Shown in pieces: positions 1 to 8,137 of a stretch of DNA of 46,317 nucleotides. The position numbers and the translations under genes are program-made. Below the pieces are notes generated by a model. The model searched no databases. It had not been told where the DNA came from and saw nothing but the letters and a program-made list of their open reading frames with translations. Origin of the DNA: Streptomyces bambusae. Lineage in GTDB: Bacteria > Actinomycetota > Actinomycetes > Streptomycetales > Streptomycetaceae. The DNA lies in the NCBI RefSeq assembly GCF_019400985.1, contig NZ_WTFF01000017.1:1-46317 (forward strand), given 5' to 3'. The stretch's first letter is position 1; each line of letters opens with the position of its first letter.

Positions 1-128
1 CTAGCTTGACGAGATATGCGCTGCTTATCTTCCTTCCTATTTCGATGTGTGCTGTAATGTTTTTGGCCACATCACCGCCAACCCACAAACACTCTACCGC
101 GTAGAGGAGCGGGAGGCGTGGAAAGTAG
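1..128. other. Low-GC left edge, no gene recognised
   Basis: The first 60 bases are about 43% G+C and the next 60 about 60%, far below the rest of the window. An in-frame TAG at 126-128 closes the reading frame that carries the protein downstream. I see no coding potential of actinomycete type here. It is either foreign DNA or an assembly chimera joined to a truncated gene. Confidence 0.6.
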
Positions 129-197
129 AAAAGAGACAGGCCCAACGCCACCGCCGGCTCGGCCGGTCCCGGCCGGGCGGCGCCGGTCGAGGCGCCG

Positions 198-989
198 GTG
201 GTCTCCGTCGAGGCGGGCAGCGCCGAGCCGGTCGCCGCCACCGTGCAGCAGATCGCCGCGGCCGCCGCCACCGGCAAGCTGCCGGAGCCGGGGCCGGGCC
301 AGTACGTCTACGTCAAGAGCACGGTCTCGTACCTGGAGCTGTCGCACGACGTCGACAGGAACGAGTCGAAGACCTGGGTGCAGCCGCTGCACACCCGTGA
401 GGTGTGGAAGTCCCCCGACGGCCGGAAGGGCTGGCTGGACGAGCCGGGGCAGCAGCCGGACGGCGGCATCACCCTGGACAAGGACGGCCCGCTGGCCAAG
501 CCGAAGAACGGCCAGGACATACCGGGCGAGGCGCCGAACTTCTCGTACGACTGGCTGAAGGCGCAGAAGGCCGACCCCGACGCCCTGCTGAAGGCGGCCC
601 GTGAGGCGGCGGGCGGCGGGGCGGGCGACCGCGACCAGGAGGCGTTCGAGGAGATCGGCTCGATGCTGCACGAGCAGATCGTCCCGCCGGGCGTCGCCGC
701 GGCCCTGTACCAGGCCGCGGCCAGGATCCCGGGCGTGGTCGTCGTCCAGCACTCGCAGGACGCGGCCGGCCGCGACGGCATCGCCCTGGCCCGCGTCGAC
801 GAACGCCACGGCTCCCGCACCGAGTGGGTCTTCGACCGCTCGTCGTACGCGTACCTGGGCAGCCGGGGCGTCCAGGTGAGGGAGCAGGACGGGATCAAGG
901 CGGGGACGGTCGTCGAGCGCACGGCGGTGCTGGAGCGCGCCGTGGTGGCGGGCCAGAAGGAGCGCCCGGGCGACCGGCGCGCCGCCTAG
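198..989 (+). CDS. CU044_5270 family protein, 5'-truncated
   Basis: The 263-residue reading resembles the CU044_5270 family, usually membrane-anchored proteins encoded beside ECF sigma factors. The visible part has the family look: an N-terminal stretch rich in Ala, then a YVYVKS segment, a WKSPDG region and a long C-terminal extracytoplasmic-type domain. The frame stays open back to base 129 and reads as plausible coding sequence (Ala/Gly/Pro-rich linker), but the expected cytoplasmic segment and single TM helix are missing. The GTG at 198 is only the first usable start, with no convincing ribosome binding site, so the true 5' end is probably lost at the left-edge junction. The gene converges on the S8 protease across a strong hairpin. 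Family assignment is by memory of sequence and moderately sure; the function is unknown. Confidence 0.6.
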   Translation: MVSVEAGSAEPVAATVQQIAAAAATGKLPEPGPGQYVYVKSTVSYLELSHDVDRNESKTWVQPLHTREVWKSPDGRKGWLDEPGQQPDGGITLDKDGPLAKPKNGQDIPGEAPNFSYDWLKAQKADPDALLKAAREAAGGGAGDRDQEAFEEIGSMLHEQIVPPGVAAALYQAAARIPGVVVVQHSQDAAGRDGIALARVDERHGSRTEWVFDRSSYAYLGSRGVQVREQDGIKAGTVVERTAVLERAVVAGQKERPGDRRAA

Positions 990-1005
990 GCGCGGGTGGC
1001 CCGGT

Positions 1006-1044
1006 ACCCCGGGCTCGGCGGTCCGAGACCGCCGGGCCCGGGGT
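1006..1044. terminator. Bidirectional hairpin terminator
   Basis: Arms 1006-1022 and 1028-1044 pair over 17 positions with one G-U-type mismatch around a 5-nt loop. It lies between two convergent genes (ends at 989 and 1065), so it can stop transcription from both sides. There is no U tract, as is common in Streptomyces. Confidence 0.75.
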
Positions 1045-1064
1045 GGGTGGGTCGGTCGCAGGCG

Positions 1065-2243
1065 TCAGAAGCCGGCGGTGAACAGCAGCTTGTTGGGGCT
1101 GCCGTTGCCGAGGTTCGTCAGGTCGTCCTTGGTGCTCTTCGAGTCGAGCCAGTCGGCGACCTCCGCCGGGGTGGCCGCCGGGTACGCCCCCTTGTACAGG
1201 GTGGCCAGGCCGGCGACGTGCGGGGCGGCCATGGAGGTGCCGTTGAGGGCGACGCTCCCGCCGCCGAGCTTGGCGGAGACGATGTCCTGGCCGGGGGCGT
1301 AGAGGTCGAGGCAGGTGCCGTAGTTGGAGAAGCTCGTCTCCTCGTCCCACCTGTTGGTGGCCCCGACCGTCAGCACGCGGGCCGCGGACGCGGGCGAGAC
1401 CCGGCACGCGTCGATCGCTGAGTTGCCGGCCGCGATGACCGGCAGGACGCCCGCGTCGGCGACGGCGTTCGCGGCGTTGTTGACCGCGTCCGACCGGTCA
1501 CCGCCCAGGGAGCCGTTGAGGACGGCGGGCCCCTTGGCGTTCCTCGCCACCCAGTCCATCCCGGCGATGATCCCCGACCACGAACCCGTGCCGTCGCAGC
1601 CGAGGACACGGACGCTGATCAGGTTGGCCTTGCGCGCGACCCCGTACGTCGAGCCTCCCACGGTGCCGGCGACGTGCGTGCCGTGGCCGTTGCAGTCCTG
1701 GCCGCCCCGGCCGTCGCCCATGGCGTCGAAGCCGAGGGCCGCCCGGCCGCGGAACTCGGTGTGCCCGTAGTCGATGCCGGTGTCGAGGATGTAGGCGTTC
1801 ACGCCGGAGCCGTTGCCGGCGGTGGTGAAGTCGTTGTCGAGCGGCAGGTGCCGCTGGTCGATCCGGTCCAGGCCCCACGACGCGGACGGCGCTCTGGAAC
1901 CCGGGGCCGACGGCAGCGGTGTGGCCTGGACGCGGGCGTCCTCCTCGACCGCCTTCACGCCCGGGCTGACCCGGACGAGGTCCAGCTGCGACTTGGTCAG
2001 CGGGCCGGCGAATCCCCTGATCGCGGAGTTGTAGACGAACGTCGGCTTGAGCCCCAGCTTCGCGGCGGTCTTCGCCGCGTCCACGCCCTTGTCGAGGGTC
2101 ACGATGTACTGGCCGGGGACCGCGTTCGCGGAGGTGTGCAGGGGGACGGGGGTGGGCTCGGGTCCGGCGGCCGAGGCGGTCCCGGCCGCCAGCGGGGCCG
2201 TCGCGAGGAGGGTGGCGGTCGCCAGTCGGGCGAGCAGGCGCAT
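1065..2243 (-). CDS. Secreted S8 family serine peptidase (subtilisin/proteinase K-like)
   Basis: The 392-residue preproenzyme has a Sec signal peptide (basic MRLLAR start, hydrophobic core, ASA cut near residue 25), an I9-type inhibitor propeptide (about 40-108, with GQYIVTL) and a peptidase S8 domain (about 120-392). The catalytic triad is complete: Asp154 in ILDTGID, His187 in HGTHVAGT, Ser337 in NGTSMAAPHVAG; Asn274 in AAGN is the oxyanion residue. Length and order match Streptomyces extracellular proteinase K-type proteases. I chose the ATG at 2243 because the signal peptide begins there and a GGGAG sequence lies about 10 nt upstream; an ATG at 2276 would add 11 residues. It should digest extracellular protein after autocatalytic removal of the propeptide. 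It is monocistronic, with a long G-rich upstream region. Confidence 0.93.
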   Translation of the reverse strand: MRLLARLATATLLATAPLAAGTASAAGPEPTPVPLHTSANAVPGQYIVTLDKGVDAAKTAAKLGLKPTFVYNSAIRGFAGPLTKSQLDLVRVSPGVKAVEEDARVQATPLPSAPGSRAPSASWGLDRIDQRHLPLDNDFTTAGNGSGVNAYILDTGIDYGHTEFRGRAALGFDAMGDGRGGQDCNGHGTHVAGTVGGSTYGVARKANLISVRVLGCDGTGSWSGIIAGMDWVARNAKGPAVLNGSLGGDRSDAVNNAANAVADAGVLPVIAAGNSAIDACRVSPASAARVLTVGATNRWDEETSFSNYGTCLDLYAPGQDIVSAKLGGGSVALNGTSMAAPHVAGLATLYKGAYPAATPAEVADWLDSKSTKDDLTNLGNGSPNKLLFTAGF

Positions 2244-2399
2244 GGGGGGACTCCCAGGAGGGGTGGAGGGCGTCATGGCGATGGCCGCTCCCCTCACCGA
2301 CGGACAGCCGGCGGTACAGCTGGCTGTCGGGGTGCGGCCTCCCTCTCCATCGGTGCGCCCTCCGGCGCGGCTTGAGCGGCCCGCCCCCGCTCGGCGCAG

Positions 2400-2442
2400 C
2401 GGGGGCGGGCGGGGGTGGGGCGGGTGCGGGCGGGTGCGGGCG
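2400..2442 (+). other. G-run cluster, potential G-quadruplex
   Basis: At least eight runs of three to five G separated by 1-3 bases occur on the plus strand, upstream of the minus-strand protease gene (template side). The pattern satisfies the usual G3+N1-7 quadruplex motif several times over. In a genome of this GC content such motifs are common, so a regulatory role is inference only. Confidence 0.5.
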
Positions 2443-2550
2443 GCGTGTCGTGCCGGCCTGCAGAAAGGATTGATCCCGTCCGCCGTGCGGGGCGCGTTCC
2501 CCGGACGGCGGTCCGGGACCGCAGCCCTTCTGGGACGCCCGTCAAGTTCA

Positions 2551-2708
2551 CCCGTACGGCCCGTATCCGCCGTTCGTGGCGCCCGTATCCGCCGCCCGTG
2601 GCGCCCGTATCCGCCGTTCGTGCTGCCCGTGCAGCCGGTGCGGCCGGTATCCGCGGCCCGTGCGGCCCGTACCGCCGCCCGTGCGGCCCGTACGGCCGTT
2701 CGAGCGGC
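2551..2708. repeat. Tandem repeat, unit about 22 bp, six to seven degenerate copies
   Basis: Copies begin with CCCGTATCC-like sequence at 2560, 2582, 2604, 2626, 2644, 2666 and 2687, so the period is 22 (last one 21). The first three are the most alike (unit cccgtatccgccgttcgtgg plus two bases). A 22-bp period is not a multiple of three, so the tract is not a coding repeat. It lies just downstream of the stop of the small secreted protein gene at 2747. Confidence 0.8.
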
Positions 2709-2746
2709 GGCCGTGCTGCGCCGCCTTCGCCTGCCGCCCTCCGGGG

Positions 2747-3172
2747 TCAGAAGTCGTCCACGACCTTCCAGCCGCTCCAGTTGCCGTTGTGGTCCCGGTA
2801 GTTCTCGCGGGCGTAGCCGTCGGCCGCGTAGTAGAGCACCGCGAACGTCCACGGATCGGTGTCCGGGCGGACGCCGTCATGGATGGAGACCTTGCTGGTG
2901 GACTTGCCGCCCATGGACAGCCACTTGCTCCAGGTGCCGCTGGTGTTGGTCCAGCGCGTCCACACCGCGGTGTCCGCGCCGATCACGAACTGCTGCTTCG
3001 TGCCGTCCGGGAACGAGTAGCTCGTGATGCCGTACTCGCAGATGTAGACACCGCCCCCGCCGGCGTTGCAGTAGCTGAGGGCCTGGGCCGGGGTGGCGGT
3101 CACGGCGAGGCCCGCGACGGCGGCGGCCGCGAGCAGCGCGGCCTTGATCTTGGTGTTGATGGTTCGTGCCAT
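2747..3172 (-). CDS. Small secreted Trp-rich protein of unknown function
   Basis: 141 residues with a clear signal peptide (basic MARTINTKIK, Ala-rich core, cleavage after the ATPAQA sequence near residue 28). The mature part (about 113 residues) has two Cys close together (YCNAGGGGVYIC) and WxxW elements (WTRWTNTSGTWSKW, GNWSGWKVV) that recall short lectin-like or beta-propeller blades in Streptomyces secreted proteins. Only the secretion prediction is firm; carbohydrate binding is a guess. The ATG at 3172 starts at the basic signal-peptide segment; an in-frame ATG at 3181 adds three residues. A GAGG lies only three bases before the chosen start. A 22-bp tandem repeat tract follows the stop. 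Confidence 0.7.
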   Translation of the reverse strand: MARTINTKIKAALLAAAAVAGLAVTATPAQALSYCNAGGGGVYICEYGITSYSFPDGTKQQFVIGADTAVWTRWTNTSGTWSKWLSMGGKSTSKVSIHDGVRPDTDPWTFAVLYYAADGYARENYRDHNGNWSGWKVVDDF

Positions 3173-3472
3173 GGGCCTCATGGTGCGGACGGCGGCCAAC
3201 GTCCGGCCAACGTCCGCCCAACGCCGCCGTCGGCGGGCCGGTTCGGCGGCGTACGACGTACGACACTCGATGCTCACCCCGCTGACCTGCGCATACCGCC
3301 GGGTCCGGGATCGCCGCACGTCCGCGCGCACGCACACGCCCACTCGCGCGCGTACCCGCCCAGTCGTCCTGACCGTACGTCACGTTCGCTGTACTCCTTG
3401 TGGACCGGTCACGCAGTGCGATAGAAACACGCCACTTCGTTGATGTTGACGTGTTCACGCTGGGGAGCGCTC
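3173..3472. promoter_or_regulatory. Divergent intergenic region with candidate plus-strand promoter
   Basis: This 300-base gap lies between divergent genes. A possible plus-strand promoter has TTGTGG at 3398-3403 and GATAGA at 3420-3425 with a 16-nt spacer, about 48 nt before the GTG at 3473. GGGGAG at about 3462-3467 is the ribosome binding site for that gene. Short repeats (GTACGAC twice near 3250) are present. Nothing else was identified. Confidence 0.35.
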
Positions 3473-3949
3473 GTGTCTGCACGCCGGGAAAGTCTGAAGA
3501 ACCGTTCCGCCCTGTGCCTGGTCGTCATCGGTGTCGCGGCCGGGGTGTTCTTCCTCGTCGGCAGCGCCTCCCAGCAGCCGGCCGGCTGGGGCGCGGCCTA
3601 TGCCTTCGGTTCCCCGGCCACCCTCCAGCTGCCGGGCCGCTGCGGCACCGAGACGATCGTCCGCGGCGGCGACGCGGGCCGCAGCACGGTCGTGTGCGAG
3701 CGCACCACGTGGACCGTCGACGGCGAGACCCGCCAGGGCGCCCTGTACGCGTACGCCGACCAGATCGAGCGCTCCTCCGGCGCCCTGACCCTCAAGGGCG
3801 AAGCCCGGGTCCTGGGCGAACGCGCCTACGGCGAACCGGAGACCTGGCTGACCTTCGTCCACCTGGGCGCCCTGACCCTGGCCGCCGCGGGCCTCCTGGG
3901 CCTCCTGGGCTCCGTGCTCGTCTCGCTCCTCCCGGGCCGCCGCCGCTGA
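3473..3949 (+). CDS. Two-TM membrane protein of unknown function
   Basis: 158 residues. A short basic N-terminus (VSARRESLKNR) leads into TM1 (about 14-32). An extracytoplasmic domain of about 90 residues holds two Cys (RCGTETIV and VVCERTTW), and TM2 (about 126-150) ends in a basic GRRR tail. The layout is typical of small Streptomyces membrane proteins that expose a loop outside; the two Cys could form a disulfide. I chose GTG 3473 over the ATG at 3440 because GGGGAG sits 5-10 nt upstream of it and the residues before it look non-coding. It converges on the acyl-CoA synthetase gene, with only 14 bases between stops. I do not recognise a named family. Confidence 0.7.
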   Translation: MSARRESLKNRSALCLVVIGVAAGVFFLVGSASQQPAGWGAAYAFGSPATLQLPGRCGTETIVRGGDAGRSTVVCERTTWTVDGETRQGALYAYADQIERSSGALTLKGEARVLGERAYGEPETWLTFVHLGALTLAAAGLLGLLGSVLVSLLPGRRR

Positions 3950-3963
3950 CCGTCGCCCCGCCC

Positions 3964-5859
3964 TCACCGCCGGTACAGGCCCTCGATCTCCCGCTCGTAG
4001 TCGCGCGCGATCGCCGCCCTCCGCAGCTTCAGCGACGGGGTGAGGTGGCCGCGGGCCTCCGTGAAGTCGGTCGGCAGTACGGCGAAGCGGCGGATCGATT
4101 CTGCGCGCGAGACCAGCTGGTTCGCCTCGTCCACCGCCCGCTGGAGGTCGGCCAGGAGCTCCTCGTCGCGCACCAGCTCCCGCAGCGGCACCTGCTCCCT
4201 CTTGCGCATCCGCCGCCAGTGCGCGAGCCCCTCCGGCTCCAGCGTGATCAGCGCGGTGATGTACGGGCGGTTGTCGCCGACGACCATGCACTGGCCGACG
4301 AGCGGATGGGCGCGCAGCCAGTCCTCCAGGGGCGCGGGGGCGACGTTCTTGCCCCCGGAGGTGATGATCAGATCCTTCTTGCGGCCGGTGATGGTGAGGT
4401 AGCCGTCGGCGTCCAGCTCCCCGATGTCGCCGGTGGCCAGCCACAGCCCGGGCTCGCCGGCGTACGAGACGTACGGGCCGTGCGCCGGGTCGGAGTTCCA
4501 GTAGCCGGCGAACACGTGCCGGCCGCGCAGCAGCACCTCCCCGTCGTCGGCGATCCGTACGGCCGTGCCCGGCAGCGGCCAGCCCACGGTGCCCAGGCGC
4601 GGCGCCTGTGGCGGCGTGACGGTACTGGCCCCGGTCGTCTCGGTGAGCCCGTAGCCCTCGAAGACCTCGATGCCGGCGCCGGTGTAGAAGGTGGCGAGGC
4701 GGCGCCCGAGCGGGGAGCCGCCGCTGATCACGTACTTGACGTGGCCGCCCAGCGCCGTGCGGATCCGCCGGTAGACCAGCGGGTCGTACAGGGCGCGGGC
4801 GGCCCGCAGCCCGAGGCCGGGGGCCCTGCCCTCGACGGCCTCCCCGAGGGTCCGGGCGATCCGCGCGGCCCGGTCGAAGGAGGAGCCGCGCCCCATCTTC
4901 TCGGCGGTGGCGCGGGCGGTGTTGTAGACCTTCTCCAGGACGTACGGGATGGCCAGCAGGAAGGTCGGCCGGAAGCCGGCGAGGTCCGCGAGGAGGTCCT
5001 CGGTCGCGATGCTCGGGGCGTGGCCCAGCCGGACCCGGGCGCGCAGGCAGCCGATGGCGACCATCCGCCCGAAGACGTGCGCCAGGGGCAGGAAGAGCAG
5101 GGTGGAGGCGGGCTCCTTGCTGACGGCCCGGAAGACCGGGTGCAGCAGCTCGACGGCGTTGTCCACCTCGGCGAGGAAGTTGCCGTGGGTCAGGACACAG
5201 CCCTTGGGCTGCCCGGTGGTGCCCGAGGTGTAGACGAGGGTGGCGACGGTGTCGGGCGAGCACAGCGCGCGCCGCTCGTGCACGAGCGCGTCGGGGATGT
5301 GCTCGCCGGCCTTGACCAGGCGGGCGAGCGCCCCGGTGTCGAACTCCCACAGGTGGACCAGGCCGGGCAGCGCGGCCCGTTCCCCGCTGATCAGGCGGGC
5401 CTGCGCGGTGTCCTCGACGGCGCAGGCGACGGCGCCGGAGTCGTGGATGATCCAGCGCGCCTGGTGGGCGGAGGCGGTGGGGTAGACGGGTACGGTCACC
5501 AGCCCGGCGGCCCAGCCCGCGAAGTCGAGCAGGGTCCATTCGTACGTCGTACGGGCCATGATCGCGAGCCGGTCGCCGGGCCGCAGCCCCTCGGCGATGA
5601 GCCCCTTGGCGACGGCGAGCACCTCGGCCGCGAACCGGGCGGCGGTGACGTCCTCCCAGCTGCCGTCCGGCTGCTTGCGGGCCAGGACCACCGCTTCCGG
5701 CGCCTCGCGGGCGTTGTCGAAGGGGATGTCGCCGAGGGCTCCGCGGACCGACGGCGCGACGAGCGGTGGCACCTCCACCTGCCGCACGACTCCGTCGACC
5801 ACGGTCTTCACCGGCCGGACCAACTGCGGTGCGGCTCCCATGTCTTGTGCGGCTTCCAC
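3964..5859 (-). CDS. Long-chain acyl-CoA synthetase (AMP-dependent synthetase/ligase)
   Basis: This 631-residue ANL-superfamily enzyme activates a fatty acid with ATP to acyl-AMP and transfers it to CoA. Motifs: P-loop TSGTTGQPKG at 211-220 following LVY, the GYGLTETT motif mid-protein, LATGDIGELDADGYLTITGRKKD (the conserved D plus the GRKKDLIIT hinge), and GGKNVAP at the start of the C-terminal lid. The long region between motifs and the C-terminal EGLYRR match FadD15/FAA1-type synthetases of actinomycetes. The GTG at 5859 is favoured by GAGGAG about 7 nt upstream; an ATG six codons later is possible. The gene is monocistronic with a long G-rich leader region. A 70-bp exact copy of its 3' end lies at the right edge of the window. 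Exact chain-length preference cannot be read from sequence. Confidence 0.92.
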   Translation of the reverse strand: MEAAQDMGAAPQLVRPVKTVVDGVVRQVEVPPLVAPSVRGALGDIPFDNAREAPEAVVLARKQPDGSWEDVTAARFAAEVLAVAKGLIAEGLRPGDRLAIMARTTYEWTLLDFAGWAAGLVTVPVYPTASAHQARWIIHDSGAVACAVEDTAQARLISGERAALPGLVHLWEFDTGALARLVKAGEHIPDALVHERRALCSPDTVATLVYTSGTTGQPKGCVLTHGNFLAEVDNAVELLHPVFRAVSKEPASTLLFLPLAHVFGRMVAIGCLRARVRLGHAPSIATEDLLADLAGFRPTFLLAIPYVLEKVYNTARATAEKMGRGSSFDRAARIARTLGEAVEGRAPGLGLRAARALYDPLVYRRIRTALGGHVKYVISGGSPLGRRLATFYTGAGIEVFEGYGLTETTGASTVTPPQAPRLGTVGWPLPGTAVRIADDGEVLLRGRHVFAGYWNSDPAHGPYVSYAGEPGLWLATGDIGELDADGYLTITGRKKDLIITSGGKNVAPAPLEDWLRAHPLVGQCMVVGDNRPYITALITLEPEGLAHWRRMRKREQVPLRELVRDEELLADLQRAVDEANQLVSRAESIRRFAVLPTDFTEARGHLTPSLKLRRAAIARDYEREIEGLYRR

Positions 5860-6269
5860 GGCGATCTCCTCGGCTCTGCGGGCTGACTCGTCACACGTGT
5901 GCGGGGTGTGCGGGGTTCTGCGGGGGCGTGCGGGGTTGGGCGGGGCGTGCGGGCGTTTCCAAGGGGTACGAAGGGTTCGGGGGGACGGGTACGAGGGGTG
6001 CGGGAGGACGGTGCGAGGGGTCCGGCTGCGGTCCGGCTGCGGCCAGGGAACCGTGCATTACCGGCCACGCACCGCGAGTTACCGCTGGTAATTTACGAGC
6101 GGGTAGCCACCCCTGAACACCCCTCTGCACAGCCCCTGCACCGAACTCCCCGGAACCGCACACTCCTGACCTGCGTGAACACCCTTGTCGGCCAATGCAG
6201 TCAGCAGGCCGGCAGCACACGCAGCACCGGCAGCACACGCACCCACGGGGAACCAGGAACACGGAACTC
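5860..6269. promoter_or_regulatory. Divergent intergenic region: G-rich direct repeats and small palindrome
   Basis: The gap separates the acyl-CoA synthetase and the ESX-like gene. From about 5898 to 5960 the plus strand repeats TGCGGGG-like units (six or more G runs at roughly 10-base spacing), a potential quadruplex. TTACC at 6079-6083 and GGTAA at 6087-6091 form a small palindrome with a 3-nt centre, and another TTACC occurs at 6058-6062. The palindrome could be an operator for either flanking gene. No small gene was found. Confidence 0.45.
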
Positions 6270-6737
6270 ATGTCGTTCGACGCGGAATGGGCCACCTACC
6301 GGGCAGCCGCCCATGCCCGGCTCCAGCAGGACGAGCCGGGCATGCGCCTGAACTCGGCCGATGCCGGGCCCGGCGGCAGCGGTGGCGGTGGCGGCCAGGG
6401 CCCCGGCGGCACACTCGTCGCCCACGCCTCCTCCATCAACGGGAACGCCAATCTCCTCATCGAGATCGCCGCCCTCCTCCACGAGGGCCGCCCCGACGGC
6501 GACGCGGCCACCATGGCCCGGGCGCCGCGGGCGCACGCCGAGGTGGCGGCGAAGACCCAGGCCTTCGCCCGGTTCGCGGGCGACCAGTACCAGGACACCG
6601 TCGCCCTCTTCGCGGCCCTGGCCACGAAGCTGAAGGCGGCCGGCACCGACTTCGCGCGCGTGGACGACGACAACGCCCGTACGTTCCTGGACGAGTTGTT
6701 GGAATCCGGGAGTTATGTGAAGCCGGAGGACAAATGA
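6270..6737 (+). CDS. ESX-like small protein (putative type VII secretion substrate or partner)
   Basis: 155 residues, no signal peptide and no TM segment. A charged N-terminus is followed by a Gly-rich linker (about 33-47) and then long amphipathic helices (about 50-140) with Ala/Leu heptads, as in actinomycete ESX/WXG100-like proteins. The second half resembles DUF2563/ESX-type helical hairpins, but no canonical WXG turn is evident, so the call is by fold and context. The stop codon overlaps the ATG of the next gene by four bases (ATGA), a strong sign of translational coupling. In ESX systems such small proteins often pair with a larger WXG protein encoded next door. No secretion machinery (EccC, EccD, MycP) lies in the window. 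Confidence 0.5.
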   Translation: MSFDAEWATYRAAAHARLQQDEPGMRLNSADAGPGGSGGGGGQGPGGTLVAHASSINGNANLLIEIAALLHEGRPDGDAATMARAPRAHAEVAAKTQAFARFAGDQYQDTVALFAALATKLKAAGTDFARVDDDNARTFLDELLESGSYVKPEDK

Positions 6738-8137
6738 GCAGCGGACTGAGCTACCGCAAGGACGTCGAGTTCCTCGCCGAGTGCAACCCCGCCCTCGTCG
6801 AGCGCAACGCCCTGGAGTTCAAGCGGCTGCGCGACCTCCTCACCGAGATCGGCACCCCGGCGCGCCGGGCCGAGACGGGCACCGAGTGGCACAGCGAGAA
6901 CAGCGGCGCGTACACCGCCCGCCTCTCCGAGGCCCGCAAGCTGGCCGAGCAGATGGCCGAGGGCTTCGGCAAGGCGGCGAGCGCCCTGCACGCGTACTCC
7001 CAGGCGCTGACCACCGCCCGGTCCCACTACTCGGCGGGCAAGCGCACCGAGCAGCAGCTCGCCGACCTCATCCACACCAAGGGCACCGCCATCACCCGTA
7101 CCGCGCAGGAGGCCGAGCCGATGCGCCAGTGGGAGGACATGCGGGCGACGACCGGCTTCCTCGACGGGCTCGCGGAGCTCACCATGGACGTGGACGACAT
7201 CCGCGACCGCGCCAACAGCCTGCACGACAGCTGCGGCGGCAGCTTCCACCAGGCCAAGTCCGCCGAGTCCGAGGCCCGCGCCACGTGTCTGCACGCGCTG
7301 AACCAGGCGTACGACCTGCTGCCCGAGTTCCGGCTCAAGGGCGACTCCTCCAAGGTGGACCTCTACGCGGCCATGGCGGACATGCGCCGTGAGGGCGAGG
7401 AGGCCCGGCAGAACCCGCTGACGCACCTGCCGGGCAGCGGCCCGAAGCGCGACCTGGCGGATGGGCCGCTGGGCAAGGAGCCGGTCTCGCCGGCGCTGCG
7501 CGAGATCCAGATGAAGGTGGCGGGGCTGCCGGGGGATGCGGCGAACGGCTACTGGAACCCGCCGGACGGCGACGACGAGAAGGCGGCGTGGCTCTCGAAG
7601 AACAAGGAGGTCCTCAAGGCCGCGGCCGCGCACGCGGGGCTGCCCGTCGAGGTGGTCGCGGGCATCGCCTGGCAGGAGATCTCCGGTCAGCCCCAGGCCT
7701 TCGACGACATCACCGACACGCTCCGCCAGCAGGCCGACGCCCCCTGGGGCCTGAGCCCGATCACGGCCGAGAACCTGCCCTGGCGGCTCGGCGGGAAGGC
7801 CGACGAGACCTCGTTCGGCCCGATCGCCATCCAGGTCCGGCGCGGCGCGGAGGTGCTCGGCTACGACCCGGCGAACCTCACCGACGGCCAGCGCAACCTG
7901 ATCGAGGACGCCCTCCAGGACCCGAAGCAGAACGCCTTCATCGCCGCCGGCTACCTGGCCCAGCTGAAGGCCGAGAGCGGCTTCGCGAACGTACCCCCGG
8001 AGCAGATGACCGACGCGCAGATGCGGGAGCTCGCCGCCCGCTACAACGGCGGCCCGTACTACGAGACGACCAAGGCGCAGCAGTACGGTGAGCGGTTCGG
8101 AGACAGCATCGGCAAGGTGAAGGAAGCGCTGCGTTGA
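6734..8137 (+). CDS. WXG-like protein with C-terminal lytic transglycosylase-like domain
   Basis: 467 residues, no signal peptide. Residues about 20-130 form ESX/WXG-type helices (GTEWHSENSGAYTARLSEA, then a long Ala/Leu helix). A linker rich in Pro/Gly (about 225-285) leads to a C-terminal domain (about 286-467) that looks like a soluble lytic transglycosylase/lysozyme fold: GIAWQE with Glu315 as the candidate catalytic acid, SFGPIAIQ in the place of the GLMQI segment, and RYNGGP (436-441) matching the AYNGGP motif. The inferred role is peptidoglycan cleavage after leaderless (type VII-like) export, either as an antibacterial effector or a wall-remodelling enzyme. ATG 6734 overlaps the upstream stop and has GGAGGA 4-9 nt before it. 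Its own stop overlaps the next start. Domain identity rests on motif order only. Confidence 0.6.
   Translation: MSSGLSYRKDVEFLAECNPALVERNALEFKRLRDLLTEIGTPARRAETGTEWHSENSGAYTARLSEARKLAEQMAEGFGKAASALHAYSQALTTARSHYSAGKRTEQQLADLIHTKGTAITRTAQEAEPMRQWEDMRATTGFLDGLAELTMDVDDIRDRANSLHDSCGGSFHQAKSAESEARATCLHALNQAYDLLPEFRLKGDSSKVDLYAAMADMRREGEEARQNPLTHLPGSGPKRDLADGPLGKEPVSPALREIQMKVAGLPGDAANGYWNPPDGDDEKAAWLSKNKEVLKAAAAHAGLPVEVVAGIAWQEISGQPQAFDDITDTLRQQADAPWGLSPITAENLPWRLGGKADETSFGPIAIQVRRGAEVLGYDPANLTDGQRNLIEDALQDPKQNAFIAAGYLAQLKAESGFANVPPEQMTDAQMRELAARYNGGPYYETTKAQQYGERFGDSIGKVKEALR

Larger units (their letters stand above)
2244..2746. other. Intergenic region with hairpin, G-tract cluster and tandem repeats
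   Basis: This 503-base gap separates two minus-strand genes. It contains an inverted repeat (2304-2312 with 2319-2327, 8 of 9 pairs), a cluster of G runs around 2400-2440, and a ~22-bp tandem repeat tract at 2551-2708. The G cluster and inverted repeat lie upstream of the protease start and may carry its promoter control. No convincing gene was found in it. Confidence 0.55.
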
